Source: Priestia filamentosa (GTDB lineage: Bacteria > Bacillota > Bacilli > Bacillales > Bacillaceae_H). From it: DNA of 64,000 bases. The stretch spans positions 124,001-188,000 of the forward strand of contig NZ_FXAJ01000003.1 in assembly GCF_900177535.1 (NCBI RefSeq), written 5' to 3'. The translations under genes and the position numbers were made by a program. The stretch's first letter is position 1. Each line of letters starts with the position of its first letter. Below the pieces are notes generated by a model. That model had not been told where the DNA came from. It ran no database searches and saw only the letters and a list, made by a program, of their open reading frames with translations. Positions 45,327-55,120 of the stretch are shown one piece after another.

Positions 45327-46795
45327 ATTGCTTTATGTTCTTTAATGACTCGAAGTGTCTTTAATGTGTGATCCTCAGGACCTTGAACAGGAAGACCTTC
45401 TTCAAGATTTTTCTTAATATATTGGAGGTTTTCTTCCATAATAATTTCTCCAGGAATAAAAATAGGAATCCCTGGTGGGTAAATCATGATAAATTCAGCT
45501 GTAATACGTCCTGAAGACTCTTCAAAAGGAACAACCTCTGTTTCTGCATAAAAAGCATCTCGAGGTGTTAGAGAGAGCACAGGGATGTCTGGTAAGAGCA
45601 CCGAGATATCCTCAGAGCTTTGGACGTTGTCCTTACACTCGTTAACAAGTTCTGTTAGTGCTTCTATAAGCGTGTTAATATTCTCTATTGTATCTCCTGG
45701 TGTAATAATACAAAGCAAGTTATAAAGATCAGAAAGTTCTACTTCAATATTGAAGCGTTCACGCAACCATTTTTCTGCATCATAGCCTGAAATCCCAAGC
45801 TCTTTAATTGAAATAATAAGCTTGGTCGGATCCATATCATACGTTGCTTTCGTGCCAAGGATTTCACGTCCAATACAACGAATATATCCAATTTCATTAA
45901 TTCTCTTACGTGCTGTCTCAGCAAGGTCAATAGCATACTCTGCAAGCTCTTTTCCTTCTGTTGCAAGTCTTTTACGAGCAACATCTAATGAAGCAAGCAA
46001 AATGTAAGATGTTGATGTTGTTGTTAACATGCTTAAGATGGACTGAACACGCTTTGGTGAAACAAGTCCTTCTTTCATATTAAGAATAGAGCTTCCTGTC
46101 AAAGATCCGCCTAATTTGTGCACACTTGTAGCAGCCATATCTGCTCCTGCTTGCATAGCTGATAGGGGAAGATCATCATGAAAATGAATGTGCACTCCAT
46201 GAGCTTCATCAACAAGAACAGGAATTGAGAATGAATGAGCAAGCTCAACAATTCGCTTTAGATCTGCTGCAATTCCAAAATAAGTTGGATTAATAACAAG
46301 AACAGCTTTTGCATCTGGATGTTGATAAAGTGCTTTTTCTACTGCGTCTGTTGTAATGCCGTGTGAAATTCCTAAATCAGGATCAATTTCAGGATGAATA
46401 AAAACAGGTGTAGCTCCTGAAAATATGATAGCACTCATAACAGATTTATGAACGTTACGTGGAACTAAAATTTTGTCTCCAGGTCCACAAACAGACATCA
46501 CCATCGCTATAATGGCTCCGCTTGTACCTTGTACAGAGAAAAATGTATGATCAGCTCCAAAAGCGCGAGCAGCAAGTTTTTGAGCTTCTTGAATCATTCC
46601 GCCTGGCTGATGGAGATCATCAAGCGGTGCAATATTAATCAAATCTATAGAAAGGGCATTTTCCCCAATAAACGAGCGAAATTCTTCATCCATTCCACGA
46701 CCTTTTTTATGACCTGGAATATGAAATTGAATCGGGTCTTTTTTAGCATGCTCAATAAGACCTGTAAAAAGGGGTGTTTCAAACTGTGAAGACAA
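45320..46795 (-). CDS. speA: Arginine decarboxylase SpeA
   Basis: PLP-dependent decarboxylase making agmatine from arginine, the first step of polyamine synthesis in Bacillus. It belongs to the Orn/Lys/Arg decarboxylase group of about 490 residues; this one has 491. Landmarks are FHIPGHKKGRGMD near residue 24, VQGTSGA near 83, DEAHGVHIHF near 200 and the PLP lysine in SVHKLGGSLTGSS near 227. The start is TTG with GGTGG ten bases ahead, giving MSSQFETPLF like the B. subtilis protein. It converges with SR1. Confidence 0.96.
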   Translation of the reverse strand: MSSQFETPLFTGLIEHAKKDPIQFHIPGHKKGRGMDEEFRSFIGENALSIDLINIAPLDDLHQPGGMIQEAQKLAARAFGADHTFFSVQGTSGAIIAMVMSVCGPGDKILVPRNVHKSVMSAIIFSGATPVFIHPEIDPDLGISHGITTDAVEKALYQHPDAKAVLVINPTYFGIAADLKRIVELAHSFSIPVLVDEAHGVHIHFHDDLPLSAMQAGADMAATSVHKLGGSLTGSSILNMKEGLVSPKRVQSILSMLTTTSTSYILLASLDVARKRLATEGKELAEYAIDLAETARKRINEIGYIRCIGREILGTKATYDMDPTKLIISIKELGISGYDAEKWLRERFNIEVELSDLYNLLCIITPGDTIENINTLIEALTELVNECKDNVQSSEDISVLLPDIPVLSLTPRDAFYAETEVVPFEESSGRITAEFIMIYPPGIPIFIPGEIIMEENLQYIKKNLEEGLPVQGPEDHTLKTLRVIKEHKAIK

Positions 46796-46999
46796 TATAC
46801 TAATCCCACCTTAATTATCAAACTTAAAAAACAAATGAATTATAGCACTTATAGAATGGTTTGCAAAGCTCTTTTTCATAGCTTTTCCGTTTTGAAAGGA
46901 AAAATAAAAAGAAGTTCTAAAAAAAGAAAAGAAGTTGCGTTTATTCTATATTGTGAGGCACAATGTTAAAAGAGAAGTAAATGATAGGAGATGAAAGAT

Positions 47000-47272
47000 A
47001 TGGAATATCAATATCCAATTTCAATTGATTGGAGTACAGATGAAATTGTTGATGTTGTTCGCTTTTTTGAAGCAATTGAAAAAGCGTATGAAAAAGGAAT
47101 TTCGCGTGAACAGCTTATGAGCACATATAGACGTTTTAAAGAAATTGTCCCAAGCAAATCAGAGGAAAAACAAATTTGCAATGAATTTGAAGAACAAAGT
47201 CATTACTCACCGTATCGAACGGTCAAAAAAGCAAAAGATGCACCAGAAGAAACTTTTATTCGGATGAGATAA
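47000..47272 (+). CDS. yktA: UPF0223 family protein YktA
   Basis: A 90-residue protein matching Ykt[18 protein letters not shown] at the start, [13 protein letters not shown], then [13 protein letters not shown]. Helical, soluble; function unknown. ATG 47000 has AGGAG nine bases upstream, whereas the ATG at 46991 directly abuts it. It sits between speA and yktB as in B. subtilis, and ends in a bidirectional terminator. Confidence 0.93.
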   Translation: MEYQYPISIDWSTDEIVDVVRFFEAIEKAYEKGISREQLMSTYRRFKEIVPSKSEEKQICNEFEEQSHYSPYRTVKKAKDAPEETFIRMR

Positions 47273-47303
47273 AAAAGAAGAGCAACTTGCTCTTCTTTTT
47301 TTA
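47271..47303. terminator. Bidirectional terminator between yktA and yktB
   Basis: AAAAAAGAAGAGCA and TGCTCTTCTTTTTT with a short loop. Confidence 0.92.
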
Positions 47304-47930
47304 GATTGTAGCTCCTAATTTATATAGAGGAAGCAGCGTTGTAAAGGCATCTTTAAACGTTTGGTCCCATTCATCTTTTGACATCTCTAGCGCCTCTTTT
47401 TGCGGAATACGTAAACCACAAAGGATTTCTGCTTTTTTTACACTTTCTAAGCGGTCAAAGAGAGCTGTTAAATCTTCTCTTGATAAACCCTCCATTGAGA
47501 TAGTATCAGGCTTCGTATGGTCTTTTGACCAAACAAAATAAGCTGGGATCCTATTTTCGATTTCCTCAATATGTGTTTTTAAAACTTTTCCATACTCTGT
47601 TTTTATATCTGCTTCATAAATAACAGCAAACCAAATAAAGACGTGAGACTCAAAAAGTCCAATTTGGAAATGTGGATGTCTTTTATAGCCGCGCTTATTT
47701 GCTGCAAAAGCAACCCACGTATCTTTTGGCGGATTGACAGAGCGTCTGGCGTGTTTTGCAACATGTGCAAACATTTCTTCCTGACATAGAGAAGATAGAA
47801 ATGGCGCATATATTTCGCCTAAGCTTTCTAGCTTTGGACGTACTTGTTTTTTTAATTCGCCCATACGCTCATCAAGACCATCCACTGTAAAAACATTAAA
47901 GTCTTCTTTTGTAAATCTCTCAAATTCCAT
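47301..47930 (-). CDS. yktB: UPF0637/DUF1054 family protein YktB
   Basis: A 209-residue protein of the YktB family (about 210 residues): FERFTKEDFNVFTVDGLDERM at the start, SVNPPKDTWVAFAANKRGYKRHPHFQIG near 80 and CGLRIPQKEAL near 185. Solved structures show an alpha/beta fold, but no function is known. The start has GGAGGTACACC upstream. Confidence 0.93.
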   Translation of the reverse strand: MEFERFTKEDFNVFTVDGLDERMGELKKQVRPKLESLGEIYAPFLSSLCQEEMFAHVAKHARRSVNPPKDTWVAFAANKRGYKRHPHFQIGLFESHVFIWFAVIYEADIKTEYGKVLKTHIEEIENRIPAYFVWSKDHTKPDTISMEGLSREDLTALFDRLESVKKAEILCGLRIPQKEALEMSKDEWDQTFKDAFTTLLPLYKLGATI

Positions 47931-48162
47931 GGTGTACCTCCAGATGAATGTTTTTTTTAGAATAGGTAAGGGTAACTAATAAGTAATCATATCACAAGTT
48001 AGATGGAACAATAGAAGTTAAAACCTTTAAAGCCTATTTTTAAAACTTTCTTACAAATGTAGTTACAAGACATAAATGTTCTACATACGATATAAAAATA
48101 ATATATTCTGAATATTAAAACTTTTCGTCAAGCTTGTTATGTTAAGAGAGGGGGCTTCAACA

Positions 48163-48360
48163 ATGAAGCAAGTAGTAAATATTCACAAAAAAACCGAATA
48201 TACAAACCGTTTAGCAGTGTTGAGGATGGAACTTGATTATGAGCTTGCCACTTTGTACGAAGCAATGATTGAAGAAAATGAGGAACAAAAACTAAAAAGT
48301 AAACAAAAATTAGAAGAACTTCGTCAAGAGCTATTGAAGTACAGCGAAAAAAAACAATAA
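48163..48360 (+). CDS. Small coiled-coil protein, YkzI-like by position
   Basis: A 65-residue, charged, mostly helical protein. The C-terminal half (EENEEQKLKSKQKLEELRQELLKY) is a clear coiled coil. The position between yktB and suhB is that of ykzI in B. subtilis, but sequence recognition is weak. ATG 48163 has GAGGGGG upstream; the frame can be extended to 48139 without a site. Confidence 0.65.
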   Translation: MKQVVNIHKKTEYTNRLAVLRMELDYELATLYEAMIEENEEQKLKSKQKLEELRQELLKYSEKKQ

Positions 48361-48392
48361 TATGAGCATTATAAAAAAATAAAACTTGTTTA

Positions 48393-48418
48393 GACTATAC
48401 AGGTCTGTATAGTCTCTT
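48393..48418 (+). terminator. Terminator after the coiled-coil gene
   Basis: GACTATACAG and CTGTATAGTC flank a two-base loop and are followed by TCTTGTT; the T run is weak. Confidence 0.55.
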
Positions 48419-48536
48419 GTTATGAAGGTTTTAGAATAACAACTATAAAAAAGGATGAAACTTGATTTGTGGCGCTGATTTTCATAAGCTACTTTTATAA
48501 CTTAATTTTAGTTTGACTTTTAAGGGGGTTTGAAAA

Positions 48537-49337
48537 ATGGAAGATTTTTGGAAAGATATTTATACATATGCTACATCATGGGTAAAAGAAGCGGGGGAAA
48601 TGATTAAAGATTCGTTTAGTAAAGAGCTTCTTATTGAAACAAAGTCAAATCCAAATGATCTTGTTACAAACATGGACAAAGATGTTGAAACGTTTTTATA
48701 TGAAAAAATTCAAGAAACGTTTCCAACGCACCGTATTGTAGGAGAAGAGGGACATGGAACAGATGTTACTTCAGCAGAAGGGATCTTATGGGTTATTGAT
48801 CCTATTGACGGTACAATGAATTTCGTCCATCAGCAGCGTAATTTTGCTATTTCCATTGGCATATTTGACCAGGGCGTAGGGAAAATAGGATTGATTTATG
48901 ATGTTATGCATGATGAGCTTTATCATACAATTCGTGGAAACGGAGCATATATGAATGATATCAAGCTTCCAATGCTTACTGAATCACCTGTAAAAGAAGC
49001 TATCCTTTCCCTAAACGCTACATGGGTAACAGATAATCATCGCATTGATCCAGCGGTTCTTTCTCCTCTTGTAAAAGATGTTAGAGGAACGAGATCATAT
49101 GGTTCTGCTGCTCTAGAGCTTGCTTACATTGCCGCTGGACGTCTTGATGGGTATATAACGATGAGACTTGCTCCATGGGATTTTGCCGGTGGTCTTGTAT
49201 TGATTGAGGAAGTAGGAGGAGTAGTTACTAATGTTTATGGAGAGGAACTTAATATTTTAGAAAAAAATAGTGTTTTTGCTGGTGAAAAAGCATTTCATAA
49301 AGAAGTACTTCAAACGTACATTAATAAAAAGAGGTAA
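48537..49337 (+). CDS. suhB: Inositol monophosphatase family protein SuhB
   Basis: A 266-residue Mg2+/Li+-sensitive phosphatase (YktC in B. subtilis). Metal motifs are GEEGHGTD near residue 68, WVIDPIDGTMNF near 84 and APWDFAGGLVLIEEVGG near 212. It hydrolyses inositol 1-phosphate and related sugar phosphates such as NADP in some homologues. ATG 48537 has AAGGGGG eight to ten bases upstream. The next acetyltransferase starts two bases after its stop, so they are co-transcribed. Confidence 0.95.
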   Translation: MEDFWKDIYTYATSWVKEAGEMIKDSFSKELLIETKSNPNDLVTNMDKDVETFLYEKIQETFPTHRIVGEEGHGTDVTSAEGILWVIDPIDGTMNFVHQQRNFAISIGIFDQGVGKIGLIYDVMHDELYHTIRGNGAYMNDIKLPMLTESPVKEAILSLNATWVTDNHRIDPAVLSPLVKDVRGTRSYGSAALELAYIAAGRLDGYITMRLAPWDFAGGLVLIEEVGGVVTNVYGEELNILEKNSVFAGEKAFHKEVLQTYINKKR

Positions 49338-49339
49338 CT

Positions 49340-49798
49340 ATGGAAAAACTGTCGTTTCGTTCATATACAGATGAAGACTTCCCGTTTTTTCAACAGTTAG
49401 TTTTGGCAAGCGAAGAATGGGAGAGCGAAGAATGCTCTGCAGAGAATCTTCCTGTTTACTTAAAAAAATATGAAATGCTTCAAGGCCATTGGACGATATA
49501 TGAACAAGCAGGAGAAAAGGTAGGACTCTCTTATAGTCTACCTTGGGCGCCATCCAATGAAAAACCTTGGCTTGGCACACTACTTGTCAAAGAATCACGA
49601 AGAGGACAAGGAATCGGAAAGGAAATTATTGCAAGAACTGCCGAGCATTTTCGGGGAAATCATAAAGCTTTTTTTTGTGCTTGTCCTGTTGAAAAAACAA
49701 GCTGGCTACAATTTCTGGCTTCGTGTGGCTTTGAGCAATTTAAAGTAGAAAAAAATGAGGAAGAAAAAGAATACGTTATTTTAGTTTATCCTCTTTAA
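49340..49798 (+). CDS. GNAT-family N-acetyltransferase
   Basis: A 152-residue single-domain acetyltransferase. The acetyl-CoA loop is GTLLVKESRRGQGIGKEIIA near residue 79 (R-R-G-Q-G-I-G). A C-terminal FLASCGFEQFK segment is also typical. The substrate is unknown. GAGG at the suhB end serves as ribosome site. It ends in a strong terminator shared with ylaF. Confidence 0.9.
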   Translation: MEKLSFRSYTDEDFPFFQQLVLASEEWESEECSAENLPVYLKKYEMLQGHWTIYEQAGEKVGLSYSLPWAPSNEKPWLGTLLVKESRRGQGIGKEIIARTAEHFRGNHKAFFCACPVEKTSWLQFLASCGFEQFKVEKNEEEKEYVILVYPL

Positions 49799-49799
49799 A

Positions 49800-49840
49800 A
49801 AAAAGCTATAAAAAGGACAAAACGTCCTTTTTATAGCTTT
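49800..49840. terminator. Bidirectional terminator between the acetyltransferase gene and ylaF
   Basis: AAAGCTATAAAAAGGAC and GTCCTTTTTATAGCTTT form a perfect 17-bp stem around an AAAAC loop. Confidence 0.92.
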
Positions 49841-50019
49841 CCAGCTTCACGAAGTTTCTTTTTTGTCGTAAAACCAAGTCCAATAATAACAATAAGTGCA
49901 ACAATACAACCAATTACTCCAACAATGCTACCTTCTCCGAGAAAAACCCCAATTAACATAATTGATAGCGTTCCCAAGATCGCATATAAAAGTAAACCCC
50001 ATTTAATTGACTTCAACAT
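49831..50019 (-). CDS. ylaF: YlaF-family small membrane protein
   Basis: A 62-residue protein with two membrane helices (WGLLLYAILGTLSIMLIG and VGVIGCIVALIVIIGLG) and a basic tail KKKLREAGKL. It matches the DUF5325/YlaF family by size and by its place before typA. ATG 50019 lies three bases after GGGAGGG; TTG at 50016 would be at better distance. Function unknown. Confidence 0.8.
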   Translation of the reverse strand: MLKSIKWGLLLYAILGTLSIMLIGVFLGEGSIVGVIGCIVALIVIIGLGFTTKKKLREAGKL

Positions 50020-50098
50020 AAACCCTCCCAAATGACCTTCATATTGTGAATAATATCTTAAGTGTACCGAAAAACCGAAAGCATTTCTAGTTTCTTTA

Positions 50099-50107
50099 TG
50101 TTATAAT
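50099..50107 (+). promoter_or_regulatory. Extended -10 promoter of typA
   Basis: TGTTATAAT is a perfect extended -10 about 80 bases before the gene. Confidence 0.5.
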
Positions 50108-50187
50108 ATCCTAGGCATTAGCTTGATATGTGTGAAATTTGGATAAGCTAGTGAAGTATTTACACAAAAGTATGGGAGTTGAAGGGC

Positions 50188-52023
50188 TTGAACATTCGTC
50201 AAGACTTACGAAATATTGCAATTATTGCCCACGTAGACCATGGGAAAACAACACTTGTAGATCAGCTGTTACATCAATCTGGAACGTTTCGTGCTAACGA
50301 GCAAGTTCACGAACGTGCAATGGATTCAAATGATCTAGAACGTGAGCGAGGAATTACAATCCTAGCAAAAAATACGGGCATTCATTATAAAGATAAACGT
50401 ATTAATATTTTAGATACACCAGGACATGCTGACTTCGGTGGAGAAGTAGAACGTATCATGAAAATGGTAGATGGCGTTCTTTTGGTTGTCGATGCTTATG
50501 AAGGGTGTATGCCTCAAACGCGTTTTGTTCTTAAAAAAGCGCTAGAGCAAAATTTAACACCAATTGTTGTTGTAAACAAAATTGACCGTGACTTTGCTCG
50601 TCCAGCAGAAGTTGTGGACGAAGTAATCGATCTTTTAATCGAGCTTGATGCAACTGAAGAACAGCTTGAATTTCCTGTTGTTTATGCATCAGCAATTAAC
50701 GGAACAGCAAGCCGCAATCCGGAAAAGCAGGATGAGAATATGGAAAGCTTATTCGATGCTATCATTGAGCACATTCCAGCACCTGTTGATAACAGTGAAG
50801 AGCCGCTACAGTTCCAAATTGCTATGCTTGACTACAACGACTATGTAGGCCGTATTGGAGTTGGACGCGTTTTCCGCGGAACAATGAAAGTTGGTCAACA
50901 AGTTGCACTTATGAAAGTTGACGGTTCTGTTAAACAGTTCCGTGTAACAAAAATGTTTGGTTTTATCGGCTTAAAACGCGTTGAGATTGAAGAAGCAAAA
51001 GCAGGAGATTTAATCGCTGTATCTGGAATGGAAGACATCAACGTTGGAGAAACTGTTTGTCCTGTAGATCATCAGGAAGCACTTCCTGTTCTTCGTATTG
51101 ATGAGCCAACTCTACAAATGACGTTCCTTGTGAACAACAGTCCTTTTGCGGGTAGAGAAGGTAAATTCGTAACAGCGCGTAAAATTGAAGAGCGCTTGAT
51201 GTCAGAACTTGAAACAGACGTAAGTTTACGTGTTGACCCTACTGATTCTCCTGATGCTTGGGTTATTTCAGGACGCGGAGAGCTTCACCTTTCAATTTTA
51301 ATTGAAAACATGCGTCGTCAAGGTTACGAACTTCAAGTATCAAAACCAGAAGTTATCATCAAAGATATTGATGGTGTTCGTTCTGAGCCTGTTGAGCGCG
51401 TACAAATCGACGTACCAGAAGAGTACACAGGTTCAATTATGGAATCAATGGGAGCTCGTAAAGGTGAAATGTTAGATATGACAAACAACGGCAATGGCCA
51501 AGTTCGTCTAATCTTCATGGTACCTTCTCGTGGTCTTATCGGTTACACAACGGAGTTTCTATCATTAACTCGCGGATACGGCATCATTAACCATAGCTTT
51601 GATAGCTATCAACCAATGCAAGCTGGTCAAGTTGGTGGACGTCGCCAAGGTGTGTTAGTATCAATGGAAACAGGTAAGGCTTCTTCATACGGAATTATGC
51701 AAGTTGAAGAACGTGGCGTAATTTTTGTTGAGCCAAACACAGAAGTTTATGAAGGTATGATTGTTGGAGAACATTCTCGTGAAAATGATCTTGTTGTTAA
51801 TATTTCAAAAACGAAGCATGCAACAAACGTTCGTTCTGCAACAAAAGACCAAACAGTAACAATGAAAAAACCTCGTATTATGTCTCTTGAAGAATCATTA
51901 GAATATCTAAACGAAGACGAATATTGTGAAATTACACCAGAATCTATTCGTCTACGTAAGAAGGTTCTAGATAAAAACGAGCGCGAAAAAGCAGCTAAAA
52001 AGAAAAAGCTTGCAAATAAATAA
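50188..52023 (+). CDS. typA: Translational GTPase TypA/BipA
   Basis: Ribosome-binding GTPase that helps 50S assembly and growth in stress or cold. The 611 residues match the family. GTP motifs: [13 protein letters not shown] near residue 13, [14 protein letters not shown] near 77 and NKIDRD near 130; the C-terminal TypA-specific domain holds [16 protein letters not shown] and [12 protein letters not shown]. The end is basic ([11 protein letters not shown]). TTG 50188 is preferred as GGGAG lies nine bases ahead; TTG 50179 would touch it. It precedes ylaH and ylaI, as in B. subtilis. Confidence 0.96.
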   Translation: MNIRQDLRNIAIIAHVDHGKTTLVDQLLHQSGTFRANEQVHERAMDSNDLERERGITILAKNTGIHYKDKRINILDTPGHADFGGEVERIMKMVDGVLLVVDAYEGCMPQTRFVLKKALEQNLTPIVVVNKIDRDFARPAEVVDEVIDLLIELDATEEQLEFPVVYASAINGTASRNPEKQDENMESLFDAIIEHIPAPVDNSEEPLQFQIAMLDYNDYVGRIGVGRVFRGTMKVGQQVALMKVDGSVKQFRVTKMFGFIGLKRVEIEEAKAGDLIAVSGMEDINVGETVCPVDHQEALPVLRIDEPTLQMTFLVNNSPFAGREGKFVTARKIEERLMSELETDVSLRVDPTDSPDAWVISGRGELHLSILIENMRRQGYELQVSKPEVIIKDIDGVRSEPVERVQIDVPEEYTGSIMESMGARKGEMLDMTNNGNGQVRLIFMVPSRGLIGYTTEFLSLTRGYGIINHSFDSYQPMQAGQVGGRRQGVLVSMETGKASSYGIMQVEERGVIFVEPNTEVYEGMIVGEHSRENDLVVNISKTKHATNVRSATKDQTVTMKKPRIMSLEESLEYLNEDEYCEITPESIRLRKKVLDKNEREKAAKKKKLANK

Positions 52024-52065
52024 AGATAAGTGTGGCCTTAAAAGTTAATATTTAAAGGAGCGTGA

Positions 52066-52380
52066 TTGATGATGGGTGTAAGTGAACGCCTTCAGTTTTT
52101 TGCGAAGCTTTTTAAAGTGGACGAAAACCCCGAAGCGGGCATGTGGTTATTGTACTTTACCATTCTTTTGCTAGCCGTTGTTGTATACAATTTAGGTTTT
52201 GCGCGAAAGCTGCCTATCATCAAGAACGTGATCATTTATGCATTACTAGCTTTTGGCTGCACAATTCTTACATTTTTCGGTGCCTTTTTACCTGTAGCAG
52301 AAGGCTTGCTCATTGCGGCTATTGTGCTTGGAGTTTACAAAGTGCGTTTGCATCAAGCAAAGAAAAACGAACAAATGTAG
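52066..52380 (+). CDS. ylaH: YlaH-family membrane protein
   Basis: A 104-residue protein with three membrane helices after a short cytosolic start ([20 protein letters not shown]). It fits the YlaH-like family by size, topology and position after typA. Two ATG codons (52066, 52069) follow AAAGGAGCG; either is possible. Function unknown. ylaI begins 67 bases later. Confidence 0.88.
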   Translation: MMMGVSERLQFFAKLFKVDENPEAGMWLLYFTILLLAVVVYNLGFARKLPIIKNVIIYALLAFGCTILTFFGAFLPVAEGLLIAAIVLGVYKVRLHQAKKNEQM

Positions 52381-52447
52381 AAAAGCGGGATAGCGTTGTT
52401 GGACGTTATCCTGTTTTTATAAGCAAAAAGGTTGTTGAGGTGGAGAA

Positions 52448-52648
52448 ATGAGAGTTCAATGCGTAATTTGTGATGTAATTGAAACAATTGATAACGAATT
52501 ACCGTTAGCCAAAAAAGTTAGAAATCGTCCTATTCATACATATATGTGTCAAACGTGTCATGACCGTATTACAAAGCGTACAGAAGAGCGAAAAGCAACG
52601 GGGAACTTTAAGCTTTATGAATCGAAAAAGGACGAAGATGAATGGTAA
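52448..52648 (+). CDS. ylaI: Zinc-ribbon-like protein YlaI
   Basis: A 66-residue protein with two CxxC pairs, CVIC near residue 5 and CQTC near 34, typical of a small zinc ribbon. The YlaI (DUF2197) family has this size and lies after ylaH. The rest is charged and ends KKDEDEW. The start has GAGGTGGAG upstream. Function unknown. Confidence 0.9.
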   Translation: MRVQCVICDVIETIDNELPLAKKVRNRPIHTYMCQTCHDRITKRTEERKATGNFKLYESKKDEDEW

Positions 52649-52817
52649 GAGTTTCAGATGTAAATGTAGTGTAAAAAAAGGGTGAATAAGTAAGGGAATT
52701 TTCTGAATTCTATTTTCATTTCTTCTAAAACACGTTATGATAAACATAATCTTTACTGATTATTGTAAAGAGATTGTAAGGCAACTATCAATCCTGTCAA
52801 TGGAAGAGGTGGTAGAA

Positions 52818-52883
52818 ATGTCAAACAGAAACGTAGCATGTACATTTACGATGAAATTTATAAAAGTAGATAAAAACGCTTAG
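52818..52883 (+). CDS. Candidate 21-residue peptide
   Basis: ATG-started frame of 21 codons: MSNRNVACTFTMKFIKVDKN and a last Ala. GAAGAGGTGG lies about six bases upstream, an unusually good site for so short a frame. The stop lies in the first arm of a strong terminator, so the gene and its terminator overlap. A promoter is possible at 52762-52790 (TTGTAA, 17 bp, TATCAA). I do not recognise the peptide. Confidence 0.45.
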   Translation: MSNRNVACTFTMKFIKVDKNA

Positions 52884-52916
52884 TCTTTGCATGGAAAAAG
52901 ACTAAGCGTTTTTATT
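52873..52916. terminator. Bidirectional terminator between the 21-codon frame and ylaJ
   Basis: AAAAACGCTTAGTCTTT and AAAGACTAAGCGTTTTT form a 17-bp stem, T-rich on both strands. Confidence 0.9.
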
Positions 52917-53514
52917 ATTCTTTATCTTGAAGTTCATTATTAGATTGATCGTTCTGTTCTTTTTGTAGTTCTTGCTGATTTTGTTCATTCAAGCGATCAT
53001 TATTTGTATTTGTTTCATTCGGGTGTTTTTGTCTTATTTCATTAGACATTTCAGGTACAAAACGATCTACAATTGCTGCGAGTTCGTCGAGAACGCCTGT
53101 TACAGGACGTCCGTTTCTAATTTCTTGTGCCATCCCTTGTAAACGAGAGAACGTATCAGGATCAGCAATAACAACAGCATTCGCACCGTTTGGGTCATGT
53201 TTAAGGCTTTCAGCAACGGCATACTTGATAGAACTTACTTCTGAACGATCAAGGTCACTTCCAACATCGATGCCAACAATAGCGTATCTTCCAACAACAA
53301 CGGCTGTTGCACGTTCAACTTTCGGGACGTCTGTTGCAAGGTTTATCAGTCGTTGGGAGATAGCGTTATTTGATTGTTGTTCTTCAGGTTGGGGAGTTGT
53401 ATTTTTTACTCGTACTAAATTATCATTGTTTCTTTCATCGTTTGCTGCACTGTTATTTTGACAGCCTGTTAGAAATACTACAAGTAGTACAAGCCACATA
53501 AAGTATTTTTGCAT
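52915..53514 (-). CDS. ylaJ: YhcN/YlaJ-family sporulation lipoprotein
   Basis: A 199-residue lipoprotein. The signal QKYFMWLVLLVVFLTGCQ has the lipobox LTGC with Cys18, and the mature part starts with an Asn/Asp-rich linker. A central domain (VERATAVVVGRYAIVGIDVGSDLDRSEVSSIKYAV) is the YhcN/YlaJ fold of spore membrane proteins. The C-terminus is Asn/Gln/Glu-rich and disordered. ATG 53514 has AAAGGAGAG upstream; a longer frame to 53580 lacks one. Such proteins affect spore germination or outgrowth. Confidence 0.9.
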   Translation of the reverse strand: MQKYFMWLVLLVVFLTGCQNNSAANDERNNDNLVRVKNTTPQPEEQQSNNAISQRLINLATDVPKVERATAVVVGRYAIVGIDVGSDLDRSEVSSIKYAVAESLKHDPNGANAVVIADPDTFSRLQGMAQEIRNGRPVTGVLDELAAIVDRFVPEMSNEIRQKHPNETNTNNDRLNEQNQQELQKEQNDQSNNELQDKE

Positions 53515-53752
53515 ACAGCAATCTCTCCTTTTATAGTGCGTAATATGGCGATGAGACCTTTTTAAAACTTCTTTGAACATATAGCTAGCACAGGAACAAT
53601 GGCTTTTCTAAATTATTGTCTGTTCATTCTTCTATCTTTATGCATGGCTACATATAGTAAAAGAAGTAGAGGATTATTGTCATATTACATAGAAAGGTGA
53701 GAGTATCGGGTGCTTATTCTTCAAAGAAGACAAATGGAGGGGGCAAAAACCT

Positions 53753-55081
53753 TTGAAAAAGATTTATGTGTTAGATACGAACGTACTATTACAAGATCCA
53801 CACTCTATTTTCTCTTTTAAAGATAATGAAGTCGTTATTCCAGCTGTTGTACTGGAAGAAGTCGATTCTAAAAAGAGATATATGGATGAAGTAGGGAGAA
53901 ATGCCAGACAAGTATCTAAACTTATCGATGGTTTTCGTCAGCATGGCCGACTTCATGAGAAAATTCCGTTAGAAAATGGGGGTTCACTGCGGATTGAGCT
54001 TAATCATCGGTCATTTCATCAACTTCAAGAAGTATTTGTAGAGAAAACAAACGACAATCGCATTCTTGCAGTCGCAAAAAATCTCTCTCTTGAGGAAGAA
54101 ACAAAAGAAGAAGGAAGACAGGTTATCCTTGTTAGTAAAGATACGCTTGTACGTGTCAAAGCAGATGCGATTGGTCTTTTAGCAGAGGACTTTTTAAGCG
54201 ACCGAGTTGTCGAAGTAAACCACCTTTACTCGGGTTTTCTTGATCTTTACATTCCAAAAGACGAGCTTAATCGTTTTTACGAAAAAGGTGAGCTTAGTTT
54301 ATCACAGTGGGCAAATCATCCGTTCTATCCACATCAATTTGTTGTGATGAAAGATGCATTTGGAGGCTCTGGTTCTGCTGTTGGGATTGTTGATTCAACA
54401 GGAGAGAAAGTGAAAAAGTTATTGTTTGATTATGAGCATATTTGGGGAGTGAAACCGAGAAACGTTCAGCAGACAATGGCGCTTGAACTTTTGCTCCGAG
54501 ATGATATACCACTTATTACCCTTATCGGCAAAGCAGGAACAGGTAAAACGCTTTTAGCATTGGCATCAGGCCTTATGCAAACAGAAGATTTGGGGTATTA
54601 TAAGAAATTGCTTGTTGCGAGACCAATTGTTCCAGTAGGGAAAGATTTAGGGTTTCTACCAGGAGAAAAACAAGAAAAGCTCAGACCATGGATGCAGCCT
54701 ATTTATGATAACTTGGAATATCTATTCAATACGAAAAAACCTGGAGAGCTTGACGCTATTTTAGCAGGAATGGGTTCTATCGAAGTAGAAGCTTTAACAT
54801 ATATAAGAGGAAGAAGTATTCCAGATCAGTTCATCATTATTGATGAAGCCCAAAATTTATCTAAACACGAAGTGAAAACGATTTTAACCCGCGTTGGAGA
54901 AGGAAGTAAAATTGTTCTTATGGGAGATCCTGCCCAAATTGATCATCCATATTTAGATGAATACAACAATGGGTTAACATACGTACTAGAAAGGTTTAAA
55001 GAACAAAAAGTAGCCGGTCACGTACAGCTTGTGAAAGGAGAGCGTTCTGAACTCGCGCAGCTAGCTGCTGATCTGTTGTAA
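53753..55081 (+). CDS. phoH: PIN-PhoH family ATPase YlaK
   Basis: A 442-residue protein joining an N-terminal PIN nuclease domain (YVLDTNVLLQDP near 4, with acidic residues DTN) to a PhoH ATPase. Walker A is GKAGTGKTLLALASG near residue 258 and Walker B FIIIDEAQNLS near 358. PIN-PhoH proteins are thought to unwind and cut RNA. TTG 53753 has GGAGGGGGC eleven bases upstream. It lies alone between divergent ylaJ and convergent ylaL. Confidence 0.94.
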   Translation: MKKIYVLDTNVLLQDPHSIFSFKDNEVVIPAVVLEEVDSKKRYMDEVGRNARQVSKLIDGFRQHGRLHEKIPLENGGSLRIELNHRSFHQLQEVFVEKTNDNRILAVAKNLSLEEETKEEGRQVILVSKDTLVRVKADAIGLLAEDFLSDRVVEVNHLYSGFLDLYIPKDELNRFYEKGELSLSQWANHPFYPHQFVVMKDAFGGSGSAVGIVDSTGEKVKKLLFDYEHIWGVKPRNVQQTMALELLLRDDIPLITLIGKAGTGKTLLALASGLMQTEDLGYYKKLLVARPIVPVGKDLGFLPGEKQEKLRPWMQPIYDNLEYLFNTKKPGELDAILAGMGSIEVEALTYIRGRSIPDQFIIIDEAQNLSKHEVKTILTRVGEGSKIVLMGDPAQIDHPYLDEYNNGLTYVLERFKEQKVAGHVQLVKGERSELAQLAADLL

Positions 55082-55087
55082 AATAAG

Positions 55088-55120
55088 ACCGTTTCCTCTA
55101 GCTGAGGAAACGGAGCTTAA
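55088..55120. terminator. Weak hairpin between ylaK/phoH and ylaL
   Basis: CCGTTTCCTC and GAGGAAACGG flank a TAGCT loop. T runs are poor on both sides, so strength is uncertain. Confidence 0.5.

Noticed and set aside
49338-49580. Minus-strand 80-residue frame opposite the GNAT gene
   Set aside because: Shadow of the acetyltransferase gene; no ribosome site and the plus frame has a clear acetyl-CoA motif.
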